A stretch of DNA of 64,000 nt from Chryseobacterium glaciei (GCF_001648155.1 NZ_CP015199.1:4659001-4723000); one strand, 5' to 3'. Counted from the first letter of the stretch, positions 53,772-62,922 are shown. Translations and numbers: made by a program. Notes: a model not told the origin generated them from the letters alone.

Positions 53772-55108
53772 TTTGTATGTTTTTTAGCAAATTTTTCCAA
53801 AATACTTGAACTCGGGTGGCTAGATAGTGAAATGAGCTTATTGGCTAAAGCTACCGGTACTATAGAATTATCATACATATCACATCTTAGCTTTTCTATA
53901 TTCCATAGTATCGTGTCCAAATTTTTAAAATCATCTTTTTGTGGATTCAATACTATATTTTCATTTTCAACAGGAAGTGTAATAACATATACTCTTTCAT
54001 CTCTGGACTTAAAAATGATTTTAGAGCTATAATATGACGTACCTGCGTACGGCTGTGTATTTTCAGGATCTCCCGGCAAAATATAAGAGTAAATGTGTTT
54101 ATTAGTGAGCAATAAAGCTTCTCCTGGTTCTAATAGATTTTTGATTTCATCAGCATGTTCTACAAATGCTCCCGATTTTTCTAAACCGGCTAAAAAAAGA
54201 TTATGATGTTCAAATAAATAATTACATAATTTTCTAACGTGTTTATGCATATTAGCCGTTTGTCCAAAGAATGCTAATGGACCATCTTTAATAAAGAAAA
54301 ATTTATCCAGTAATTTAGGTTGGGTTTCTTTTATATATTTGATTGTATGTATAATATTTATTTGCTCGATTAAGTTAACAAGATATCCGAGAATTCCACC
54401 TGCTCCAAGTTCATCATCAATTACTTCATGTAATCTGAAGCAATCTGTCAGATATAATATTCCATTACATTCTGGACAATTAGTCGTATACTCGCTGTTG
54501 AAATTTGCACGTAAAATATCCTGATTTTTCCCTTTACAATGTGGACAAATGGTCAGGTTAAAACTTTCCTCGGGTTGGTCAAACAAATTAAAGATTAGCC
54601 AATAAGTTGTAGAAAGTAAATTATTCTTTTCATCTCCCTTTTTTTTAAAGTATTCATAAATTGTACTACGAACAGAATGAGTTAAAGTGATATTACTATT
54701 ATATGAAACATTTTTTGTAGGAAGTACTAGTTTGCTTCTTTCTAAGTCCTTAAGAGCAGACATTGATTCCCTAGAAATAAATGGCATTTCGGACATGTTA
54801 TTTAGATCTTCAGTATTTAGGAAGATTTCTCCAAATTGAAAAAATGTTATAAGAGAAGATGGGAATGTTTTCCTTACCGGAATAGTGGAATAACCACCGT
54901 CCATTGCTATAATATGCTCTATTGAGTTCTCCTCAGGATATTGAATTTTAATGATACGAGATCTATCCAATTCTACTTCTTCGGCGGATTTGGGATATTC
55001 GCAATTTTCCAAAAATGATTGAACTTCTTCATCATTTATTAAAAATGAATGAGATGATTTACTGGCTAATTCATCAGGACGTTTACCTGTTCTGCTACTG
55101 TATGCCAT
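53768..55108 (-). CDS. NurA-like nuclease with zinc ribbon
   Basis: 446 residues. NurA-fold landmarks: IIAMDGGYSTIPVR (Asp near 69) and FFIKDGPLAFFGQT (Asp near 272), then GAFVEHA. These carry the metal-binding acids of NurA 5'-3' nucleases, which work with the hexameric translocase HerA. A CxxC...CxxC zinc ribbon (ICPHCKG near 186, NCPECNG near 210) is inserted between the motifs. The HerA-like gene is directly upstream, five bases apart, which agrees with a HerA-NurA complex. Sequence is diverged, so I call the fold from motifs and context rather than overall similarity. Confidence 0.75.
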   Translation of the reverse strand: MAYSSRTGKRPDELASKSSHSFLINDEEVQSFLENCEYPKSAEEVELDRSRIIKIQYPEENSIEHIIAMDGGYSTIPVRKTFPSSLITFFQFGEIFLNTEDLNNMSEMPFISRESMSALKDLERSKLVLPTKNVSYNSNITLTHSVRSTIYEYFKKKGDEKNNLLSTTYWLIFNLFDQPEESFNLTICPHCKGKNQDILRANFNSEYTTNCPECNGILYLTDCFRLHEVIDDELGAGGILGYLVNLIEQINIIHTIKYIKETQPKLLDKFFFIKDGPLAFFGQTANMHKHVRKLCNYLFEHHNLFLAGLEKSGAFVEHADEIKNLLEPGEALLLTNKHIYSYILPGDPENTQPYAGTSYYSSKIIFKSRDERVYVITLPVENENIVLNPQKDDFKNLDTILWNIEKLRCDMYDNSIVPVALANKLISLSSHPSSSILEKFAKKHTK

Positions 55109-55113
55109 AATAC

Positions 55114-57132
55114 TTATTTTGTAGAAATTTCTACTGAAAATTTGTCAATCTGTACCGGTACAATGAAAGGATTAGAATAGGTCTTCATCCTCACAAAACC
55201 TTTATCGTTCTTTGCACTAAAACGAATTAATGCATCGGCAAAATCGTCAAAGTCATAATATTTTCTTAGTTCCTTTATTTCATCTTCATTGTTTAAATGA
55301 GCAATAAACCAGTTTTGGGTATTTTTCAAAATATTAGAACTTATTGAACTTACTTCCTGCGTAGCGTAAATCATTCCCAAATTTAGTTTTGCTCCTTCTT
55401 TGGCAATTCTATTATATATCTGACTTAAATCTTTATCATCTTTTTTAGGGAATAGATTATGAGCTTCTTCAAAGTAGAATTGGATGAAATTATTCGGGAG
55501 ACTGTCTGTAAATCTGGACATTGAATCTGAAAATATCTTCTTTGATATTCGTTCAAGAAATATTTCTTGAAGTTTAGGATCTCCTTGTGATAAATCAATA
55601 ATTACAATACCTCCTTTTCTTAAATGTTTAGATATATCAACTTCAAAAGAGTTTTCGGTTGTATTTGTATGCATTTTTGCTACTTTTTTGAATTTATCAA
55701 ATCCACTTACTGAACGACCATCTTTTTTTTGAGTGAGAAAGATCATAAGTGATTTCATTTCATCCGAAAACCAATCCTTACCTTTCTTTTTTTTATAATC
55801 TGTAAAAACTTTATCGTTTATATTTTCCCATGCACATAAAAACCAGCTTTCTGCTTCATCTAAAGAAACTCCTTTCTCAATATCTAGCTCTTTGTATTTT
55901 TCTGATACTAATTTTTTTATTGTTGCATCGGCTTTAAATTTTACTGTAAAATTTGTTGAAGGATTAAAACCTGCTTTATTCAGACAGCAGAAATATATAG
56001 CCTTATTTTTATTATATCTTGTCCATTCGTCAAAATGTTCATTATCAAGAGGTGGAGGAGTAAAGTCTAAAACTTTGAGACTTGTTATATAATCTCCTTT
56101 TTCATCTTCTAAAGAAGCACAGATATAACTAAAACCAGTTACAATATCCTTATAGAAATTTACTTTCATTATTTTAAAATCTGCATCGCTTTTTTCCAAA
56201 ATACTGTATCTAACAGTATTTGTTTTATACTTTTCAAATATTGCAGTTCCTTCATCCTGTAAATTTTTATTTGCGTACTCTCCATTCACATCAAAAATTA
56301 ACTGCCCTACTGGATATTTAGGAGCACCATTAGTGTCAAATGATTTTAGATTTTCCTCAATAGTATTAGGAGATTTAGAAGGTAAGGTTGCCGTTGCTTT
56401 ACTTGATATTTGAGATGTTGCTTCAATAACCTTTTTAACAGTATTAGACTTACCTGTTCTGGTCATTCCAAAAAGAGCAGTTCTCTTTCCAAGGAGATCA
56501 GCCGGATGAATGTAAACCTCTGCTTTGTCTTCTTCATTTTTGCTTTGAAATCTGAGACTGGAACTATATCGTACATGTCCAATAGAAAATTCATTATCGT
56601 TACCCGGAATAATATCCGGAGAATCTCTCTGGTTAACAATATACCCTAAAACATCTTTATTGACTTTATAAACACTATAATGATGAGCGGAATAAAAATT
56701 CTCTAAGTCCGCCCCAAATTCAACATTATTTCCATTTCTATAGAATGTTCCTAACACACGACATTCTAGTCCTGAAAAACTAAATTCATAACGTGTGAAA
56801 TCATCTAGCTTAGAGCTTTTGCCTGAAGTAGGAAGATTGTCTTTATAGTATTCTATCATAGAACTAATCATAGCACTATCTGTGGGTAATTTAGCCGGCG
56901 CCAGAGCTCTTAGAAGAATTGCCTCTTCAACTGTTTCTTCGTTATCATAAAATGCAAGTAAAAAAGTTCCTTGTGCTATTCCTTTAACTCTTTCTTTATC
57001 AGCATCGCAAACAAGAATATTAGCTTTATTATAATCAAGCGAAAAAGGATGGCCAACAAAAAGTTCAGTTTGTTTTCCCACTTTTAAAGGGTCTACAGAT
57101 ACAAGTTGTTTTATTTTATCTACAGTTTTCAT
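55114..57132 (-). CDS. HerA-like ATP-dependent DNA translocase (DUF87 domain)
   Basis: 672 residues. N-terminal beta-rich HAS-barrel region (about 1-190), then RecA-like motor: Walker A GMTRTGKSNT near 221, a long insertion (about 330-480), Walker B FYFEEAHNLFPK near 552, then MIYATQEVSSISSNILKNTQ and FIAHLNNEDEIKELRKYY, typical of the HerA/FtsK superfamily. HerA forms a hexamer that pumps DNA and feeds nuclease partners (NurA, or SIR2 and DUF4297 in bacterial defence). Placed between a DNA methyltransferase gene and a NurA-like gene. Confidence 0.9.
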   Translation of the reverse strand: MKTVDKIKQLVSVDPLKVGKQTELFVGHPFSLDYNKANILVCDADKERVKGIAQGTFLLAFYDNEETVEEAILLRALAPAKLPTDSAMISSMIEYYKDNLPTSGKSSKLDDFTRYEFSFSGLECRVLGTFYRNGNNVEFGADLENFYSAHHYSVYKVNKDVLGYIVNQRDSPDIIPGNDNEFSIGHVRYSSSLRFQSKNEEDKAEVYIHPADLLGKRTALFGMTRTGKSNTVKKVIEATSQISSKATATLPSKSPNTIEENLKSFDTNGAPKYPVGQLIFDVNGEYANKNLQDEGTAIFEKYKTNTVRYSILEKSDADFKIMKVNFYKDIVTGFSYICASLEDEKGDYITSLKVLDFTPPPLDNEHFDEWTRYNKNKAIYFCCLNKAGFNPSTNFTVKFKADATIKKLVSEKYKELDIEKGVSLDEAESWFLCAWENINDKVFTDYKKKKGKDWFSDEMKSLMIFLTQKKDGRSVSGFDKFKKVAKMHTNTTENSFEVDISKHLRKGGIVIIDLSQGDPKLQEIFLERISKKIFSDSMSRFTDSLPNNFIQFYFEEAHNLFPKKDDKDLSQIYNRIAKEGAKLNLGMIYATQEVSSISSNILKNTQNWFIAHLNNEDEIKELRKYYDFDDFADALIRFSAKNDKGFVRMKTYSNPFIVPVQIDKFSVEISTK

Positions 57133-57141
57133 GGTTAAAGT

Positions 57142-58131
57142 TTATTTAAGAGGTGATTTTAATTCAGGATCACTAAACCTTATAATAGCTTGTTTAATAT
57201 AATCTTCTTTAATTTCAAATGATATCCACTTACGGTTTAATTTTTCTGCACAATATCCTGTAGTATTACTTCCGGAAAATGGATCAAGTACTAAATCGTC
57301 CTCATCTGTTAAAAATTGAATAAAGAAATTTACCAGTCCACCAGACATACGAGCTGGGTGTGGCGTAATGCCTTTATCTCTACAAGTTTTTAGAAAATAA
57401 CCATTAGAATTGGTATTTGAAAAACTCAATACACTATGAGGTAATCTAACTTCTCTTTTTTCTTCTAAAGCCTCCATTTCAAAAAAGTTATGAGAAATAC
57501 TTCCTCCATTATCTTTTAGAAATCCTTTTTCACTTATTTGATGTTCTGATGGACGTTTACCTGAATTATAAGATTGCCGTTTTAGTAGTTGCTTCATACT
57601 GTCACTATAAGGACGTAATACTTTGCTGTTATCTGCTTTTGGGAAATCATTTTTGGCAATCCACCAAACGTGTGTATAGCTGTCCACAGTTCGTAATCTA
57701 TTTACGGTTACCCATTGAGCTGGTGAAGGCAATTTTGAAGGATTATAGCAAATAAATTCTTGGATTAATCTTAGATTAGCTTCGGGGTGCTTAACCATTC
57801 CTAAAAGACATTCTAAATGTAATAACGATTGAACCGGTCTTTCTGGCTCCCAAGCATTTCCAATTTCTATAACTAATGAACCATCATCAGTCAAAAGATC
57901 GGAAAATATTGGTGCCAGCTTAATAAACCAATCTTTATATTCATCTCCTTTCTCGTTACCGTATTGTTTTTTATTATTTAGGGGAAATGGTGGTGACGTA
58001 ACTATAAGATTAACTTTCCCTTTTAGTTTGGATAATTTTTTATCATTCGTTAATAATTCAAGCGAATTTCCTACGAAAAGTTTACCAAGTTTAGACTTGT
58101 ATTTTTGAGTTAATTTTTCTCCAATTGACAT
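57142..58131 (-). CDS. DNA methyltransferase, beta class (SPPF type)
   Basis: 329 residues. Motif IV LIVTSPPFP (residues 43-50) precedes motif I VLDPFSGSNTTGYCAEKLNR (about 281), which gives the beta-class order, with a variable target-recognition region between. SPP[YF] usually means N4-cytosine methylation, though N6-adenine is possible. EYKDWFIKLAPIF and GSLVIEIGNAW are typical. It is the first gene of the operon, directly after a promoter with an inverted repeat. A methylase as first gene implies self-protection before the nucleases are made. Confidence 0.92.
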   Translation of the reverse strand: MSIGEKLTQKYKSKLGKLFVGNSLELLTNDKKLSKLKGKVNLIVTSPPFPLNNKKQYGNEKGDEYKDWFIKLAPIFSDLLTDDGSLVIEIGNAWEPERPVQSLLHLECLLGMVKHPEANLRLIQEFICYNPSKLPSPAQWVTVNRLRTVDSYTHVWWIAKNDFPKADNSKVLRPYSDSMKQLLKRQSYNSGKRPSEHQISEKGFLKDNGGSISHNFFEMEALEEKREVRLPHSVLSFSNTNSNGYFLKTCRDKGITPHPARMSGGLVNFFIQFLTDEDDLVLDPFSGSNTTGYCAEKLNRKWISFEIKEDYIKQAIIRFSDPELKSPLK

Positions 58132-58187
58132 ATTAATTAAATTTCAACTTCATCTATTGAAGCGGTTAAATTAAATATTTATTTTAC

Positions 58188-58217
58188 GTAATATTTACGG
58201 AAAACCGTAAATATTAC
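58188..58217 (-). promoter_or_regulatory. Perfect inverted repeat over the likely operon promoter
   Basis: GTAATATTTACGG (58188-58200), AAAA, CCGTAAATATTAC (58205-58217), 57 bases before the methyltransferase start. On the minus strand TTG-N19-TAAATATT overlaps the repeat, so it can be an operator that represses or autoregulates the operon. Confidence 0.6.
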
Positions 58218-58539
58218 AACCTTAATTTTATTAAAAAAATATTAGGATAAACATTATAGAAAACTAGAATACTCTTTTATATTCAATTCTGAATTCATCG
58301 TTAATAAACAAAACTGAAACAAACGACAATAAGTATTCAATAATGAAAAATGATTCTTAATCCCAGATAAAATTAATATTTTGGATTAATATGAGATTGA
58401 TTTTTTAGCACTTTAATAGTTTTCAATGGTTTAATACAAATATATTATTTTTTTATATGAATTTCTTGTTAATTAAAATCAACAACAATAAGATTTTAGA
58501 ACTATTATTTCAATCATATAAATAGCTATTGTGAAAAAA
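58218..58539. other. Non-coding gap upstream of the defence operon
   Basis: AT-rich, only short frames, no gene recognised. Contains the distal part of the operon's regulatory region. Confidence 0.4.
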
Positions 58540-58863
58540 TCATTTTATTTTCTTAACAACAGGCTTAAACTCCCCCGCAAAATCCAGCATAAAAACTTGA
58601 CTTCCTGTAAACGGATTATAAGACGGCCGATAATCAATATAGCCCGAAGAATGCAGATTCTTCAGGCATTTGTGATAGGTGGCTTTTGAGTGGATTTTAC
58701 TGATCCGCATCACTTCATCACGTGAAATACTGACCGGATTTCGGAAACGGTTGAAATTCCAGAATTGGAATAATGCTAAGTAGAGGCTGATGTGTGTGGG
58801 ATTAAGTGTATTATCCTGAGCCACCTTTTCATAGAAACCTGTAAGATGTTTTATGTAATTCAT
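58540..58863 (-). CDS. Winged-helix DNA-binding protein of mobile-element type
   Basis: 107 residues. Contains a winged-helix-like region: NPTHISLYLALFQFWN, then SISRDEVMRISKIHSKATYH and KCLKNLHSSGYIDYRPS with a beta wing. Proteins of this type are usual in Bacteroidota integrative elements, next to an excisionase-like HTH protein, as here (15 bases from the next gene). Role could be control of excision or replication of an element. No phosphorylation or effector domain seen. Same strand as the defence operon but separated by the regulatory gap. Confidence 0.7.
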   Translation of the reverse strand: MNYIKHLTGFYEKVAQDNTLNPTHISLYLALFQFWNFNRFRNPVSISRDEVMRISKIHSKATYHKCLKNLHSSGYIDYRPSYNPFTGSQVFMLDFAGEFKPVVKKIK

Positions 58864-58878
58864 TTTGTTACTAATAAA

Positions 58879-59139
58879 TTATCCTTTTCCATTTAACATT
58901 TTCTCGATGTCTTTGTAATTGTAATACAATGTGCCACCGACACGAGTGTAGGATAAGGTTCCACTGACACGAAGGTTCTGTAATGTTCCGGTAGAAATTT
59001 TCAGAAGTTCTTTGACCTCTGATGAACGTAGCCATAATTTCTGCTCTGAAATTTTGATATTAAAAAGATTTTTAATGTCTTCAAGCAATTCGGTTTTGAA
59101 TTCCTGAAGGTCTTCTTTAGTAACAAGGTTTACTCTCAT
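58879..59139 (-). CDS. Excisionase/MerR-like HTH DNA-binding protein
   Basis: 86 residues from M-R-V-N-L-V at 59139; the longer frame upstream is unlike a protein. A N-terminal coiled helix (KEDLQEFKTELLEDIKNL) is followed by WLRSSEVKELLKISTGTLQN and LRVSGTLSYTRVGGTLYYNY, the standard helix-turn-helix of Bacteroidota excisionase-like helpers (helix_turn_helix_17). Encoded before the winged-helix gene, and the two are likely cotranscribed. Confidence 0.8.
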   Translation of the reverse strand: MRVNLVTKEDLQEFKTELLEDIKNLFNIKISEQKLWLRSSEVKELLKISTGTLQNLRVSGTLSYTRVGGTLYYNYKDIEKMLNGKG

Positions 59140-59570
59140 AATTTCTTCATTTTTGTTTTTGATAAAATTTCTTTTGCAAAATTGGAACATCAAAACCGTT
59201 AAAACAACAGTCTTAAAGGGAGTTGGATTGAATAAGAACAATCTGGAATAATTTGGAAAATCGTGGAGATTAAAAAAGAATAAATAAGGATGATTTGGAA
59301 TCTTTAAACCAATTTTAAGAAAAACAAAAAACAAGTTTCGCAGTTTTTCCCCTTTTTGCAAAAAAGGCAAGAGAGTCTTTGGATGTAAAACTTGGAAAAG
59401 TTTGTACGTACAAAGACACATCTTGCTATTAAAATCAACGATTGTTATTTCAGAGCTCTAAAACAAAGAAATAGAACCATAATTATTATGTAATTAATTG
59501 AAAACCAATATCTATTTTTTGTAAATCTGTTCTGGAAGATGGCATATGATGAAAATAACACCTAGCCTTT

Positions 59571-59790
59571 TTTTACGCAGGTTGACCTTGTATTATTTTA
59601 CACACGTCAGCCAGGAACCTGTGCCTAACTTACGCAGGTCAATCGAATACCTGTATCTCTTTTACTCAGGTTGCTATTGTGCAGGAAAAATTCCCAACCT
59701 ATATCTCTTTTACTCAGGTCAGCTAAGAACCTATATCTTTTTTACGCAGGTCGATTGACTAGCTGTATCTATTTTACACATCTATGAATT
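59571..59790. repeat. Degenerate 32-bp tandem repeat array
   Basis: Seven copies of a unit starting near T-T-T-T-A-C-[GT]-C-A-G-G-T, at about 59571, 59597, 59628, 59660, 59708, 59740 and 59772; four of the six spacings are 31-32 bases, one is 48 and one 26. Most units contain CAGGT...ACCTG, an imperfect dyad. Units differ from each other, there are no constant repeats with unique spacers, and no cas genes, so it is not CRISPR. It lies between mobile-element DNA-binding genes and a TPR regulator. Confidence 0.7.
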
Positions 59791-59924
59791 TTTAAAAGAT
59801 TTGCTGTTGTTGTGAAAACTTTGTTGGAATGTGGGAAACTCCGAGATGAGTTTTCCATATTTCAATAAATGCGCTGGTTTTTTTACATTGCAAAATGTAG
59901 AGTAACGCTCTCTTTATTTAGAAA

Positions 59925-61625
59925 TCAATTCTCATCGATTTCCTTCATTCTATTCTTTATAAAATCTATAGGTCTTATTCCGTTGATTTCTAGAAAGTGC
60001 GTTGAGAATAACTGTCGACTGGACATTCCACATTCGTGAGCCAGATTTTCAATATTATACTTCAGATACAGGTCATTTTCCAAAAGAAGAGCGGTAATGT
60101 ATTTGATTCGTAAAACCTTTAGATACTGCGTGAACGAAACATTCAGATGTTCATTCAGTACATAAGATAGTTGAGAATGTGTTCTGCCAAACATTTTTGC
60201 AACCATTGGTAAGGTCAGGTTTTTGTCAAGAAATCGCCTGTCTTCTTCAAACTTTTTAAGTTTTTCTTTAATATCGTCAATGATTTCGGGATTGTGTGTC
60301 TTTTTCTTTTCAGAAGTTTTTTTGTTTGCAATTAGAAAAGAATAATACTTCCTGAACTTTTTCCATAGTTTAATAAATTTTCCAGGAAATTTCCTTTCTC
60401 TATTACGCAGCTTAATTACTAAAAAAAATAGGAGAACAAATATAACTGGCGTGGCGACTAGAAAATAAAAATCATTGCGCAGTTTATTCTCCAATAATTG
60501 TTTTTCTTCTAGTAATCTTTCCGTATCATATTCTTCGTGGATTTTTGAAGACAACATTGCAAAATCAACATTCAAAGTTGAATTCGTTAGTAAAAACTGG
60601 TCACTATAATACAGTCGCTTACCCAAACTACCGTTCTCTGTCGCATCCGTAATGAGGTACTTATAACTTGACCGGATCTCGGGAGTAGTAAATTGAACCT
60701 TGTTAATCATAGAGTCCACTTTATTCAGATAAACCAGTGATTCTGCTCTGTTTCCTTTGAGCCAATACAGTTTACCTAAGTAAAAATAAACAGCGGTTAA
60801 CGAATTATAATCCTGATTATTGACCAAAATATCACGTGAAAGTTTCAAATGTTTAAGTGCTTCATCTGTGTTCCCTTTTCTTAAAAGTTGTACACCTTTC
60901 CCTTTTTGAAAGTAACCATATTCAAGTAAATGCTCATTGATGTTTTTCAATTTTTGTAACCCGATGCTAATCAATGAATCTTCCTTGTTGTATAAACGAA
61001 GATTTTCATAACAATTACTCAGGCGGTAAATGCTATTAAAATAGCCTGACTCATTGTTCAACCTGATGTTTGGGTGAAGGTTTTCTTTCATACTTTCCTC
61101 AAAATACTTCGTAGTATTTTTAAAGTGAACTGCTGCTGCTTCGTAGTAGCCAAGATAACTTTTTACCATTCCGAGATGATAGTCTATTTTATTTATCAGA
61201 TAATCGTCGCTTGAATTCCGAGAAAATTGATAAGCTTTAAGGTATTGCTCCAAAGCATACTTATATTGTCTCTTGTTATAATAGTAGACAATGCCTTTTC
61301 CGAGGTATGCTCTTGAAATGATATCCCGGTCACTTAATTTGAATGCCACCACGATAGCATTGTCCGCATAAGACAATTTGCGATTTATGTCTTCGGTGTA
61401 GTATATGGCATCTTCATAACCTATAATCTGCTTTTTCCAATTATTTTCTTTTTTTGCTTTTTCTATATACTTATTCACAAAAACCATTGCCCTTGAATCG
61501 TTTTCAGGATAGTTTTCATACAAGTCTGAAATTGTCTTGTATGATAAACTTTGTAATTCCTGGGCATTAAGAAAAAAGAAGAACAAATTAAAAATCAGAA
61601 GTGAAATCTTATGATGATAATGCAT
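59925..61625 (-). CDS. TPR-repeat membrane sensor with AraC-type DNA-binding domain
   Basis: 566 residues. Signal peptide or anchor (LLIFNLFFFFLNAQ), about eight TPR-like helical pairs (60-370; YALEQYLKAYQFSRNS, YYEAAAVHFKNTTKYF, GNTDEALKHLKLSRDIL), a transmembrane helix near 385-405 (FYFLVATPVIFVLLFFLVI) and a cytoplasmic C-terminal AraC helix-turn-helix (LDKNLTLPMVAKMFGRTHSQ, then YNIENLAHECGMSSRQLFSTHF). This is the common flavobacterial one-component regulator that passes a signal through the membrane. Promoter TAAATTTG at 61642-61649. Confidence 0.88.
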   Translation of the reverse strand: MHYHHKISLLIFNLFFFFLNAQELQSLSYKTISDLYENYPENDSRAMVFVNKYIEKAKKENNWKKQIIGYEDAIYYTEDINRKLSYADNAIVVAFKLSDRDIISRAYLGKGIVYYYNKRQYKYALEQYLKAYQFSRNSSDDYLINKIDYHLGMVKSYLGYYEAAAVHFKNTTKYFEESMKENLHPNIRLNNESGYFNSIYRLSNCYENLRLYNKEDSLISIGLQKLKNINEHLLEYGYFQKGKGVQLLRKGNTDEALKHLKLSRDILVNNQDYNSLTAVYFYLGKLYWLKGNRAESLVYLNKVDSMINKVQFTTPEIRSSYKYLITDATENGSLGKRLYYSDQFLLTNSTLNVDFAMLSSKIHEEYDTERLLEEKQLLENKLRNDFYFLVATPVIFVLLFFLVIKLRNRERKFPGKFIKLWKKFRKYYSFLIANKKTSEKKKTHNPEIIDDIKEKLKKFEEDRRFLDKNLTLPMVAKMFGRTHSQLSYVLNEHLNVSFTQYLKVLRIKYITALLLENDLYLKYNIENLAHECGMSSRQLFSTHFLEINGIRPIDFIKNRMKEIDEN

Positions 61626-61641
61626 AACATTAAGATATATT

Positions 61642-61649
61642 CAAATTTA
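61642..61649 (-). promoter_or_regulatory. -7 promoter element of the TPR-AraC gene
   Basis: TAAATTTG on the minus strand, 16 bases before the ATG, with TTTTG 16 bases upstream of it. Fits TAnnTTTG and a short-spaced -33 element. Confidence 0.45.
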
Positions 61650-61898
61650 CCGGAAAAATCTATTACAAAATATACTTGAACAAGCTTCGAGTTAGGCTCC
61701 ATTCCTATTAGTTTAATAAGTAATTAATTTTCAATTAGTTAAAAATAAATATAGTGGGAAGGATGTATATTTCATTACGTAGAAAACATATTTCTTTCCC
61801 GCTATTGTTTTTCTCAACCTCTCAGTCAGTGTAATTTAGACTTCAGAATTCCAAGTGAATCAATCAGCAAAGCAATTTTAAATTAATCATTAAATATT

Positions 61899-62327
61899 AT
61901 GAAAAAAGTCAAAACAAGAGTCGTAGAATTCATCAGCTATTTCTTTATACTGTTGTTTTGTTACGCCGGGATTAGTAAAATAATGGATTTTGAAAATTTT
62001 CAGATTCAGATTTCGGAATCACCTTTATTAAGTGCATACGCTGCATTCTTACCTTTTGCAATCATTATTCTGGAATTGATCATTGCAGGATTATTGTGTT
62101 ATCGGAAAACCAGAAATACAGGATTGATTGGAAGTTTTATTTTGATGCTCATCTTCACAGGTTATATTTTTTTTATAATCCACACCTCTGAAAATCTCCC
62201 TTGTTCCTGCGGAGGAATTTTAGAGAAAATGAGCTGGAATCAGCACCTGATTTTTAATATAGGATGCGTCCTACTCGATGCAATAGCTTTAATAATGAAT
62301 ATAAAATACAGCAGGCCTGCTAGATAA
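61899..62327 (+). CDS. MauE/DoxX-like integral membrane protein
   Basis: 142 residues with four hydrophobic helices (about 10-30, 48-70, 80-100, 118-136) and a cytoplasmic or periplasmic CSCGG motif in NLPCSCGGILEKMSWNQHL between helices 3 and 4. This layout is that of MauE/DoxX-like flavobacterial proteins, thought to be involved in thiol or redox chemistry at the membrane. It faces away from the TPR-AraC gene and is followed after 280 bases by a small exported protein gene, possibly one unit. Confidence 0.8.
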   Translation: MKKVKTRVVEFISYFFILLFCYAGISKIMDFENFQIQISESPLLSAYAAFLPFAIIILELIIAGLLCYRKTRNTGLIGSFILMLIFTGYIFFIIHTSENLPCSCGGILEKMSWNQHLIFNIGCVLLDAIALIMNIKYSRPAR

Positions 62328-62607
62328 GAATGTTACCGTAGTTGCTCACGGATAAAAATGATTGGAATTTGATATTAAAGTTTAACCTTAGAATTAGACG
62401 GTCGAAAGCTGTCTAACAATCCGAAACTCTAAAATGAATTTATTAACAACAATTTGTTTGAGAATATGTAGAATAGGATATTTTGGTACGACAAGATTCG
62501 TTAATCTATGGGTATAACTAATTATTTCACCTAATCAATCGTACTTCTCAGGCAGGTTTCTAAAGTTTTTATGGTAATCTTTTTTGATGTATAAAAAGAC
62601 CAATAAA

Positions 62608-62922
62608 ATGAAATTCAACCAATTTTTGAAAATGAATGCGGTAGCTATAGCTGCTGTTATGTTTACAGGTGCTACGATGTCTTTTAAAATCATAGAAAAA
62701 AAGACAGCCGACCAACAGTTCTATTACAATAGTACAGACACTTCTGCAGGTGCTTTCTCTCAAGAGTCTAACTGGGCAGTAGGAGCAGGTTCATCATGTC
62801 TGACCACAGGAAATAAACCTTGTACAATCTCAGTTCCGGAAGGGCAGGATTTGGTTGATGTGATCGGAGGAATGACTAACTCTCAAGTTCTTGCTATTCA
62901 TCCGAGTGAGAGAAGACAATAA
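62608..62922 (+). CDS. Small exported protein (DUF6520-like)
   Basis: 104 residues from M-K-F-N-Q at 62608; the eight upstream residues come from a TTG. A hydrophobic leader (LKMNAVAIAAVMFTGATMSF) is followed by FYYNSTDTSAGAFSQESNW, a cysteine pair (SSCLTTGNKPC) and VIGGMTNSQVLAIHP. I recall this as a small flavobacterial family named DUF6520 that occurs next to MauE/DoxX proteins, but the name should be checked. Function unknown; probably periplasmic. Confidence 0.65.
   Translation: MKFNQFLKMNAVAIAAVMFTGATMSFKIIEKKTADQQFYYNSTDTSAGAFSQESNWAVGAGSSCLTTGNKPCTISVPEGQDLVDVIGGMTNSQVLAIHPSERRQ

Noticed and set aside
44003..58131. BREX, DISARM, Dnd/Dpt or classical type I restriction system
   Set aside because: No PglZ, BrxC, BrxL, DrmA/DrmB helicase, DndB-E, HsdR or HsdS features are seen. 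HerA is shared with DptH-type systems, but its neighbours are different.
59571..59790. CRISPR array
   Set aside because: Units are degenerate throughout, there is no split into constant repeats and unique spacers, spacing is uneven in two places, and no cas gene is present.
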